6,245 nt of DNA, taken from contig CAZDEK010000051.1 of the NCBI GenBank assembly GCA_964504625.1, positions 1 through 6,245 on the forward strand, read 5' to 3'. A model generated the notes under the pieces. The model worked only from the letters and a program-made list of their open reading frames with translations. It searched no databases and was not told where the DNA came from. The stretch is from CAZDEK01 sp964504625 (GTDB lineage Bacteria; Patescibacteriota; Saccharimonadia; CAILAD01; GCA-016700035). Position 1 is the first letter of the stretch; every line of letters begins with the position of its first letter. Below, piece by piece: positions 1 through 5,078 of this stretch. The position numbers were made by a program, and so were the translations under genes.

Positions 1-312
1 AATCCCCTGGTCAAGTAGCGGTCGCACCACTCGCCCACGCATCCCGATCCTGGCCGCCGTAAAAACCAGCAATTCCTCATCAGCACCATGGTCGTAAGCG
101 GGGTTTTTGATCACCTGCCGCAATGCCTCGCCAAAGGGGTCACCACCTGGTTCGCGGACCAGCTCAGCCGGCTGACCCTGACCTTTCAGCCAGTCGACCA
201 GCAATTCAGCCTGGGTAGTCTTGCCGGCACCCTCATCACCTTCGATAGCGATGTACTTTCCGCGTTCAACAGAAGGAGCGGCTATGTCCTCACCAATCAC
301 AATCTCGATCAT
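1..312 (-). CDS. tmk: Thymidylate kinase (dTMP kinase), N-terminal 104 residues; 3' end beyond the window
   Basis: Thymidylate kinase phosphorylates dTMP to dTDP with ATP in the cytosol, the step all dTTP synthesis passes through. The visible part holds the P-loop G25-D-E-G-A-G-K31-T32 just after the strand GKYIAIEG, then the R53-E-P-G-G57 motif of the family (phosphate/dTMP binding region), then ELLVFTAAR at about 80-88, which matches the LLLFxAxR segment of bacterial Tmk. The chosen ATG (312-310) lies one base after the TGA of the dcd-like gene, with GAAGAGGA in the end of that gene as Shine-Dalgarno sequence, so translation is probably coupled. This start gives about 14-17 residues before the usual Tmk start; a GTG at codon 5 is an alternative. 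The LID region and C-terminus are outside the window, so intactness cannot be judged. Confidence 0.93.
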   Translation of the reverse strand, partial: MIEIVIGEDIAAPSVERGKYIAIEGDEGAGKTTQAELLVDWLKGQGQPAELVREPGGDPFGEALRQVIKNPAYDHGADEELLVFTAARIGMRGRVVRPLLDQGI

Positions 313-313
313 G

Positions 314-1234
314 TCAGTCCTCTTCATCCGGGATGAAAGTTGAGTAGTCAGGGATCGGACCGAGCTCGAGAGGTGCCCGATATTCGTCCAGATATGCCTT
401 CGGTAGCATCATATCCGGATGCCAGGCAGCGATAATCTCGCGCAAGTCATCCGTTGTGTGGTACTTCGAGTTGGCACTGCCATAGGGATGCGTCACAGGA
501 CCCGTCTTGAAAAACACGATCTGCGCAATTCTCTCCCCCACCACGAGCAACATCGGCTCTTGATTGAAGTTATGGATCTCCATCGTCCAACGCGTCGCAT
601 AGCCGGGGTCTCCCCAACCAGCATCAATGCAGACGGCCACACCATTGCGACCCCACGTGCTGCGTGACTGCATTGACGTGGTGCCCGGCGGCAAGATGCC
701 AACGAACTCATGAGTGTGTGCCAGGATCCGCTGGCCAGGGTAGATCGGAATCACCATGGCATGCGGCGGCACGCTCGGCATCATGGCTATGCCATTCTGC
801 CAGGAGAATTCGTCATGCCGTGTCGGCAGCTCGAAGCGAAAGAAGCGCTTCACCTGCTCCTCGTCACGGGGATTGTACCACAGCGACTTGTTGGCATTCG
901 CCACCCAGAAGCCAGCTCCACCAAGCGTGACGTCGAGCGAACTACCATTAATGTTCGCCGGCACGAGCGGATGACAAATGATCTGGCCACGTCGGATTGC
1001 TCCGATTATCTCGGTGTCCGAGTAGACCCCGCCAACAAGGCGGTGCATGGCGCTCTCGAGCTGAAGCACGGTATTCTTGAGAACTTCGAGCTGAGGCTCA
1101 CCATCTTTCGACAGCTCGATCAGTAGCCGGTTGAGCTCCTTGCGAATATCCTCAGACGACACTTGACTGGCATGCACGCCATCTCTCACCATCATGCGTT
1201 CAGTACGCCTTTTCAACTCACGGATATCTTCCAT
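314..1234 (-). CDS. dcd: dCTP deaminase/dUTPase family protein with N- and C-terminal extensions
   Basis: This is a member of the trimeric dCTP deaminase/dUTPase superfamily, which makes dUTP or dUMP from dCTP for dTMP synthesis. At 306 residues it is much longer than usual (about 190). The core spans about residues 69-262: VYSDTEIIGAIRRG (typical N-terminus of Dcd), SSLDVTLG (99-105), R191-S-T-W-G-R196, DAGWGDPGY (204-212), TMEIHNF (217-223), GERIAQIVF (233-241) and SKYHT (256-260). Aligned by eye to E. coli Dcd at a constant offset of 81, the catalytic S111, R115 and E138 correspond to S192, R196 and E219, all present. The A-G-W before DPG resembles bifunctional deaminase/dUTPases (AGF/AGW) more than monofunctional E. 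coli (AHR), so direct dUMP production is plausible but unproven. Residues 1-68 are a charged, probably helical segment; 263-306 form a tail; neither is part of the usual fold. The start at 1234 has GGAAGG about ten bases upstream. tmk follows after one base. Confidence 0.85.
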   Translation of the reverse strand: MEDIRELKRRTERMMVRDGVHASQVSSEDIRKELNRLLIELSKDGEPQLEVLKNTVLQLESAMHRLVGGVYSDTEIIGAIRRGQIICHPLVPANINGSSLDVTLGGAGFWVANANKSLWYNPRDEEQVKRFFRFELPTRHDEFSWQNGIAMMPSVPPHAMVIPIYPGQRILAHTHEFVGILPPGTTSMQSRSTWGRNGVAVCIDAGWGDPGYATRWTMEIHNFNQEPMLLVVGERIAQIVFFKTGPVTHPYGSANSKYHTTDDLREIIAAWHPDMMLPKAYLDEYRAPLELGPIPDYSTFIPDEED

Positions 1235-1276
1235 GATGCATCAGCCTTCCAATTTGTAGGTACAAGGTCAACACCT

Positions 1277-1305
1277 AGTCTAACGATGGATGGCGAGCGC
1301 GCCAA
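1277..1305 (-). promoter_or_regulatory. Candidate sigma-70-type promoter for dcd-tmk
   Basis: On the minus strand, TTGGCG (1305-1300) and TAGACT (1282-1277) are separated by exactly 17 bases. Each matches the consensus hexamer at four of six positions. It sits just after the rplA terminator and would give a leader of roughly 35-45 bases before the dcd ATG at 1234. Position and spacing are good; the hexamers are only moderate. Confidence 0.45.
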
Positions 1306-1309
1306 GCAT

Positions 1310-1344
1310 AAACAAAACAGCACTCCATAATGAGCGCTGTTTTG
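1310..1344 (-). terminator. Rho-independent terminator after rplA
   Basis: A nine-base perfect stem (CAAAACAGC at 1313-1321 with GCTGTTTTG at 1336-1344) continues, after one mismatch, with a three-base CTC/GAG stem and a six-base loop. Read on the minus strand, the descending arm ends in GCTGTTTTG followed by TTTA, giving a U-rich exit. It begins about 20 bases after the rplA stop and ends the secE-nusG-rplK-rplA unit. The A-rich ascending arm makes it nearly symmetrical, but no plus-strand gene is there to be terminated. Confidence 0.85.
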
Positions 1345-1363
1345 CTAGTAAAGTGTGAAGTGG

Positions 1364-2320
1364 CTACTTTTTGGCCATTTCGGTGGGATCAAGCTTCACA
1401 CTTGGTGTCATGGTAGCGGCCACGGCAATCGATTTCACATAGGTACCCTTCACGCCGGTCGGACGATTCTGCTGCACGCATGTCAGAACTGCCCGCAGAT
1501 TGCTGACTAGATCATCAGCCTTAAAAGACAGCTTACCGAGTGCAGAGTGCACGATACCATTCGCATCATTCTTGACCTCAAGACGACCACGCTTGATCTC
1601 CTCGACGGCGGTGACTGGATCGGCTGTGACGGTTCCACTCTTCGGCGATGGCATGAGACCCTTAGGTCCCAGCGTCTTAGCATGACGGCCGAGCTGCGGC
1701 ATCATGTCCGGAGTCGCAACCAGTACATCAAACTCAAAGCTGCCTTTGCCAATCGCGGTCATGAGGTCTTCCTGTGAGATATTCTCAGCGCCAGCTTTCA
1801 CAGCAGCGGCAAACTTCTTCTCATCACCGGCCAAAACGGCAATGCGGACTGATTTACCAGAACCGGCTGGTAGTACGGTCGAGGCGCGGAGCATTTGGTC
1901 AGCTTGGCGGGGATCGATGTCGAGACGGATATGAACTTCGAGCGTTGGATCAAATTTTGCAGTTGAAACCTTTTGCAAGAGTGCGACGGCCTCTTCGGCG
2001 GTATAGAGCTTGTCAGCCTCGATCTCAGCGCGCATCGCTTTCTGATTCTTCGAGTATTTCTTCACCCGCGGCTTAGGCTTTGGCTTCGGTGTGTCATCTT
2101 TTGCGGCAGCTTCTTCTTTACGAGCAGCTTTCGCCTCTTCCTCGGCGGCTTCCTTCTGCGCCTTAGCGCTCCGTTTGCCAGCCTTAGTGGTTTTGACAGT
2201 CTTGTCTTCTACAGTCTCTTCGGTCGCTTCGGCAAGAACAACCTCTTCTTGCTCAGACAGGTCTTTAGCAACCTCTTCGATGATCGCCCTTTCTTCCTTG
2301 GTAATTTCTTCTTTCACCAT
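1364..2320 (-). CDS. rplA: 50S ribosomal protein L1 with a long charged N-terminal extension
   Basis: L1 binds the mobile 23S rRNA stalk near the ribosomal E site and, in many bacteria, represses its own operon by binding a similar mRNA structure. The canonical part begins near residue 86 (KKYSKNQKAMRAEIEADKLY) and runs to 318. It includes LEVHIRLDIDPRQADQMLR, the GRHAKTLGPKGLMPSPKSGTV signature (211-231) and the VGxx-like end PTGVKGTYVKSIAVAATMTPSV. This region has the normal size of about 230 residues. Residues 1-85 are an extra segment: first Glu-rich, then Lys/Ala/Glu-rich, ending in the K-P repeat TPKPKPKPRVKK; it looks disordered or helical. The ATG at 2320 has AGGAG six bases upstream, which supports the long form. 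It follows rplK by 50 bases, and that gap carries a copy of the L1 operator. The TAG stop is followed by a terminator, and no rplJ or rplL follows. Confidence 0.96.
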   Translation of the reverse strand: MVKEEITKEERAIIEEVAKDLSEQEEVVLAEATEETVEDKTVKTTKAGKRSAKAQKEAAEEEAKAARKEEAAAKDDTPKPKPKPRVKKYSKNQKAMRAEIEADKLYTAEEAVALLQKVSTAKFDPTLEVHIRLDIDPRQADQMLRASTVLPAGSGKSVRIAVLAGDEKKFAAAVKAGAENISQEDLMTAIGKGSFEFDVLVATPDMMPQLGRHAKTLGPKGLMPSPKSGTVTADPVTAVEEIKRGRLEVKNDANGIVHSALGKLSFKADDLVSNLRAVLTCVQQNRPTGVKGTYVKSIAVAATMTPSVKLDPTEMAKK

Positions 2321-2333
2321 GATGTTCTCCTAT

Positions 2334-2364
2334 GTGGTGCTAGCGGCTACTCGAGCCTCCCACG
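2334..2364 (-). promoter_or_regulatory. L1-binding mRNA operator, copy upstream of rplA (31-base repeat)
   Basis: This is one of two perfect 31-base copies; the other is at 2820-2850. As minus-strand RNA it reads GUGGGAGGCU, a five-base loop CGAGU, AGCC, then GCUAGCA and CCAC. GUGG pairs with CCAC and GGCU with AGCC, with an asymmetric internal loop of GA facing GCUAGCA. From memory, the E. coli 23S L1 stalk has the same order: GUGGGAGGCU, a distal stem-loop, AGCC G, a longer strand, CCAC. Such mimicry is the established basis of L1 translational feedback. This copy starts six bases after the rplK stop and ends just before the AGGAG of rplA, so bound L1 could block rplA initiation. The regulatory role is inferred from structure and position. 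Confidence 0.8.
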
Positions 2365-2370
2365 GATTAT

Positions 2371-2805
2371 TTATTCAGCTTCGACTTCAACACCCATCGA
2401 ACGAGCGGTGCCGGCAATGACTTTCTTTGCGGCCTCAATGTCATTGGCATTGAGATCGTTCATTTTCTGCTCCGCGATCTCAGTCAGCTGCGCCTGGGTG
2501 AGCTTGCCGACCTTTTCCTTGTTTGGCACGCCGCTGGCTTTCTGCAAACCAAGCGCCTGCTTGATCAGAGTCTTAGCTGGTGTACCCTTCACCTCGAAGG
2601 TAAAACTCTTATCTTCATAGATATAAATCTTCGTCGGGCACTGGGCGCCACGCATGTCCTTCGTCTGCTCATTAAAGGCGTTGATAAAGTCCATCATATT
2701 GACGCCGTGCTGACCCAAAGCCGAACCCACTGGCGGAGCCGGTGTAGCTCCTCCAGCCGGGATGACCATCTTCAGTTTGGCGGTAATTTTCTTGGCTTCT
2801 GCCAT
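2371..2805 (-). CDS. rplK: 50S ribosomal protein L11
   Basis: L11 binds the GTPase-associated region of 23S rRNA and takes part in factor binding and the stringent response. The 144-residue protein is of normal length. The N-terminal domain shows AKLKMVIPAGGATPAPPVGSALGQHGVN (about 9-36), with the Pro/Gly-rich hinge, and MDFINAFN. The C-terminal RNA-binding domain shows VKGTPAKTLIKQALG (72-86) and ends with the family's TARSMGV (133-139). The ATG at 2805 has AAGGAG six bases upstream. The gene follows nusG by 53 bases, a gap that holds a copy of the L1 operator, and precedes rplA in the usual L11-L1 order. Nothing in the protein is unusual. Confidence 0.98.
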   Translation of the reverse strand: MAEAKKITAKLKMVIPAGGATPAPPVGSALGQHGVNMMDFINAFNEQTKDMRGAQCPTKIYIYEDKSFTFEVKGTPAKTLIKQALGLQKASGVPNKEKVGKLTQAQLTEIAEQKMNDLNANDIEAAKKVIAGTARSMGVEVEAE

Positions 2806-2819
2806 GATTGTCTCCTTTC

Positions 2820-2850
2820 GTGGTGCTAGCGGCTACTCGAGCCTCCCACG
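2820..2850 (-). promoter_or_regulatory. L1-binding mRNA operator, copy upstream of rplK (31-base repeat)
   Basis: Identical over 31 bases to the element at 2334-2364. Here the outer stem gains one more pair, because the flanking bases make CGUGG opposite CCACG. It lies eight bases after the nusG stop and ends next to the AAAGGAG of rplK. This is the position expected for the classical L1 repressor site in front of the L11-L1 cistrons. The core GUGGGAGGCU ... AGCC ... CCAC copies the L1 stalk of 23S rRNA, so it should compete with rRNA for free L1. Function is inferred, not shown. Confidence 0.85.
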
Positions 2851-2858
2851 TGAGTTAG

Positions 2859-3401
2859 TTACACTTTCTTAACTTGCAAACTATCGAGCTCGACTGGTGT
2901 TTCGCGACCAAACATCGACACGAGGACCTTAATCTTACCCTTAGCCTCATCGATTTCTGCAATCTGACCATCGAAACCTTTGAACGGACCATCAGTGATA
3001 TTCACCAGCTCACCAACTGAATAGTCGATCATATACTTTGGTTCTTCGACGCCCATACGCTTCTGAATGACCTTAATCTCGTCCTCACTCATCGGGCTCG
3101 GTGTAGTGCCGGTGCCAACAAAGCCAGTAACATTCGGGGTATTACGCACGATATACCAAGAGTCTTCTGTGACTATCATATTCACCAGGATATACCCTGG
3201 AAAAATCTTACGCTCGACAATCCGGCGCTTTCCGTTCTTGATCTCAATCTGATTTTCTTTCGGCACAACTACGTCAAAGACCTTGTCTTTCAGACCGAGG
3301 GTATCGACGCGATGCAGCAAGTTTTGTGCCACCTGGTCTTCATACCCTGAGTAGGTATGAATAACATACCAGTGTGCACCTGCGTGTGATTGCATTTTCA
3401 T
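2859..3401 (-). CDS. nusG: Transcription termination/antitermination factor NusG
   Basis: NusG binds RNA polymerase and affects pausing and Rho termination, and it links polymerase to the ribosome. The 180-residue form is of standard length. The NGN domain begins WYVIHTYSGYEDQVAQNL (11-28), contains the KRRIVERKIFPGYILVNM core (58-75) and TPNVTGFVG (88-96). The KOW domain starts about residue 127, with VGELVNITDGPFKGFDGQI, and closes with FGRETPVELDSLQVKKV. The frame stays open 30 codons further upstream (to 3491), but that stretch overlaps secE and is unlike NusG. The ATG at 3401 has GAAGGA at a suitable distance and gives the normal N-terminus; a second ATG two codons later is possible. It follows secE by 16 bases. 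Confidence 0.97.
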   Translation of the reverse strand: MKMQSHAGAHWYVIHTYSGYEDQVAQNLLHRVDTLGLKDKVFDVVVPKENQIEIKNGKRRIVERKIFPGYILVNMIVTEDSWYIVRNTPNVTGFVGTGTTPSPMSEDEIKVIQKRMGVEEPKYMIDYSVGELVNITDGPFKGFDGQIAEIDEAKGKIKVLVSMFGRETPVELDSLQVKKV

Positions 3402-3411
3402 GAGTATGTAG

Positions 3412-3417
3412 TCCTTC
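3412..3417 (-). promoter_or_regulatory. Shine-Dalgarno site fixing the nusG start
   Basis: GAAGGA on the minus strand, ten bases before the ATG at 3401-3399. It overlaps the last bases of the secE TAA stop (3420-3418), so the secE end and nusG initiation are physically linked. It supports the 180-residue NusG rather than the longer open frame. Confidence 0.7.
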
Positions 3418-3606
3418 TTATTGACGTAAGATGAGTTTCTCAAGCGCTGTCCGGAAAAGAAAATCCAGTCCAGACAAATAGGCAGCCACAATTGCGGTAA
3501 ACACCAAGACTACAGCCGTCAGAGCAATTGCCTGGCGCCGCGTGGGCCAAACAACACGTCGGAGCTCCTCAATGGAGCTAGCAATGTAGCGCTGGAGTTT
3601 TCGCAT
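3418..3606 (-). CDS. secE: Preprotein translocase subunit SecE
   Basis: SecE is the small essential membrane subunit that clamps SecY in the protein export channel. The 62-residue protein has the single-span form found in most bacteria outside the enterics. An amphipathic cytosolic helix carries the conserved SIEELRRVVWPTRRQA (11-26), with the W-P-T/S motif, followed by one transmembrane segment of about 27-45 (AIALTAVVLVFTAIVAAYL) and a short tail. The frame is open 18 codons further upstream, but the added residues run back into the hairpin/promoter region. The ATG at 3606 has GGAGAG eight bases before it and gives the usual length, so it is preferred. secE-nusG-rplK-rplA is the classic bacterial order. 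The rpmG (L33) gene that often precedes secE is absent here. Confidence 0.95.
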   Translation of the reverse strand: MRKLQRYIASSIEELRRVVWPTRRQAIALTAVVLVFTAIVAAYLSGLDFLFRTALEKLILRQ

Positions 3607-3614
3607 GGAAACTT

Positions 3615-3620
3615 CTCTCC
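3615..3620 (-). promoter_or_regulatory. Shine-Dalgarno site fixing the secE start
   Basis: GGAGAG on the minus strand, eight bases before the ATG at 3606-3604. It supports the 62-residue SecE over the 80-codon open frame, whose earlier ATG (3660) would lie at the candidate -10 element. Confidence 0.65.
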
Positions 3621-3627
3621 GTAATCT

Positions 3628-3648
3628 AAAAAAGCCGCCGGGGGCTTT
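3628..3648 (-). terminator. Intrinsic terminator (or 5' leader hairpin) between the membrane protein gene and secE
   Basis: AAAGCC (3648-3643) and GGCTTT (3636-3631) on the minus strand form a six-base stem with loop CCCGGC, followed by a T run that merges with the stem (six T, 3633-3628). This is a short but typical Rho-independent terminator. It lies about 50 bases after the stop of the upstream membrane protein gene, so it probably ends the isoprenoid unit. It also lies just downstream of the candidate secE promoter, where it could act as a leader hairpin or attenuator. Confidence 0.6.
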
Positions 3649-3656
3649 CCTTGACA

Positions 3657-3685
3657 ACACTACTCTTTTTTTTGTTTGCAGTCAA
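3657..3685 (-). promoter_or_regulatory. Candidate promoter for secE-nusG-rplK-rplA
   Basis: TTGACT (3685-3680, five of six consensus bases) and TAGTGT (3662-3657, three of six) are separated by 17 bases on the minus strand. The spacer contains a run of eight A, which could help. Transcription would begin near 3650, about 45 bases before the secE ATG, right at the foot of the terminator-like hairpin. Confidence 0.45.
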
Positions 3686-3695
3686 GCTTACACCG

Positions 3696-5072
3696 CTATC
3701 GACTCGGTGGCGTCGGTAAGAGTTGATCCAGTGAAGTCGGAATCCGACGTTGTATTTGCTCGAGACCGGTTGCAATACGGGGCTGTGCTACGAGCGTTAT
3801 GCCAACAACCAGCCCCACGTAGAGAAGCACCAGCAGTGCTACATGCACTAACGTAGCCCGACGGGATTTCGCATGCAACTCGTCGTTCATGAGTTGTGAA
3901 ACTGTCTTTGGATAACCGCGATGGGCCAGTACATGATAAGCCCGCGGCCAATAACTCGTCGACCAGACAGTAAAACACGTCAGTACAAACAGAATGAGCG
4001 CCCCCGATACCGCCCATAATGCTGAACGACCAATCGTAGTAGTCACCTGGACCAAGCCGTACACGATCGTCGACCAAGAGATACCGGCTACGAGTGTCGC
4101 CGTCAAACCAGCTGCCATCAGCCAGATGAGTCCAATCCCCAAAGCCCGCCACCAATTGCGAAAAACTAAGCCAAAGCCGCGAATAATGACGAAGCTAGCC
4201 GGACGGTTTGTGATAGAGAGCATAACCCGAGCTAGTGGTCGATGAGTCGCCATTAACCAGCCAGCTAGGATAATGACAAGCAACGTGAAGTTAAAGAACA
4301 AACTCCACCAAGCCGTAAACTGTGTCGTATCAGCAAGACCGGCGATTCTCGCTAATGCCATCATTCCACCTGTCATTAAAGCTGCGGAAAGCACGATATC
4401 GATCGCTGCGACCACGATCAGTCGCCAGATTTTAGCCAATGACTGCCACCACACTTGTCGGCCAGACACCAACCGATTATCAATACGTCGCACTTGAATG
4501 CCATAGGCCACCAGAAGACAGGTATGGCGAATCAACCAGACGAGACCTAATGTTAGAGCGCTCACGGTCAGAAAAATAACTACCTGGCTGGCCGTCAGGC
4601 CATTGATCCAGGCCGCAAACTGTGCAAATAACTTACCTGCCGACTCGTGCTGAATATCAGATGCATAGATCGTTAACGCCGGCAGTATGACTAAGAGCCA
4701 CGTAAAAGGTGATGCCAGCGTAATACCAAGACTAGCCCACACCGTACGCCGATCATGAATTTCCGTCAGTGATGGTTTGAGTACGCCAGACCAGATCGAT
4801 AGCTTGAGATGCGACACAGCTCGGCTGGTCGGTAATGGCAATGCCGGATGCGAGACACCATGTGGGTGCATGATTTCAGCTGCGCGCAAGTGAGGGTCAG
4901 GATGAATAACATTCCTGTGCTGATGAGACTCACCAACCGCCTGGGGAAGCGGTTGAGCCTTCAAATGTCGCTCGCGATGCGGGGCAGGCGGGCGCACACG
5001 GCGAATCGGCTCGGTCGAACGACGCAAGCCATCGACGCCGGGGGCTGCAGGTTTGGGCTTTTCTTCAGGCAT
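3696..5072 (-). CDS. Multi-pass membrane protein of unknown function with His/Pro-rich N-terminal tail
   Basis: I do not recognise a specific family. The 458-residue protein has a hydrophilic N-terminal region (1-110), rich in Pro, Arg and His; ten histidines fall between residues 32 and 88 in patches such as HPDPH and MHPHGVSHP. Six or seven hydrophobic segments follow, at about 112-136, 163-182, 216-240, 255-275, 310-334, 350-370 and 407-428. Two stretches have a similar pattern (SLAKIWRLIVVAAID at 211-225; GLVFRNWWRALGIGL at 301-315), which recalls the repeated layout of GPDPase-type membrane domains; this is a weak resemblance only. It starts six bases after the squalene/phytoene synthase stop, in the same frame, without a visible Shine-Dalgarno site, so it probably belongs to that operon and is translated by coupling. 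A membrane role tied to the isoprenoid product is possible but unproven. Confidence 0.8.
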   Translation of the reverse strand: MPEEKPKPAAPGVDGLRRSTEPIRRVRPPAPHRERHLKAQPLPQAVGESHQHRNVIHPDPHLRAAEIMHPHGVSHPALPLPTSRAVSHLKLSIWSGVLKPSLTEIHDRRTVWASLGITLASPFTWLLVILPALTIYASDIQHESAGKLFAQFAAWINGLTASQVVIFLTVSALTLGLVWLIRHTCLLVAYGIQVRRIDNRLVSGRQVWWQSLAKIWRLIVVAAIDIVLSAALMTGGMMALARIAGLADTTQFTAWWSLFFNFTLLVIILAGWLMATHRPLARVMLSITNRPASFVIIRGFGLVFRNWWRALGIGLIWLMAAGLTATLVAGISWSTIVYGLVQVTTTIGRSALWAVSGALILFVLTCFTVWSTSYWPRAYHVLAHRGYPKTVSQLMNDELHAKSRRATLVHVALLVLLYVGLVVGITLVAQPRIATGLEQIQRRIPTSLDQLLPTPPSR

Positions 5073-5078
5073 GGTATG

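Noticed and set aside
314..316. UGA recoded as glycine (Gracilibacteria/Absconditabacteria code)
   Set aside because: TGA ends the dcd-like gene one base before the tmk start and ends the prenyl synthase in an ATGA overlap, both natural stops.
710..1126. A 138-codon open frame on the plus strand
   Set aside because: Antisense to the dcd-like gene, no recognisable domain, and no ribosome site or promoter of note.
1973..2620. A 215-codon open frame on the plus strand
   Set aside because: It lies antisense to rplA and rplK, both certain. Its Phe/Leu/Ser-rich translation is what the reverse of Lys/Glu/Ala codons yields.
2334..2850. The 31-base repeats as mobile-element ends, a CRISPR unit or attachment sites
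   Set aside because: There are only two copies in the same orientation, they flank a normal rplK, and each fits an L1-stalk mimic next to a ribosome site.
3402..3491. A longer NusG beginning at 3491
   Set aside because: The added 30 residues overlap secE in another frame, do not resemble NusG, and a good ribosome site precedes the ATG at 3401.
3651..3679. Plus-strand TTGACA at 3651-3656 as a promoter
   Set aside because: No acceptable -10 element follows at 16-18 bases and there is no plus-strand gene downstream.
3688..4155. A 155-codon open frame on the minus strand inside the membrane protein gene
   Set aside because: It overlaps the 458-residue frame, which has coherent membrane segments; this one is a shifted shadow with no domain.
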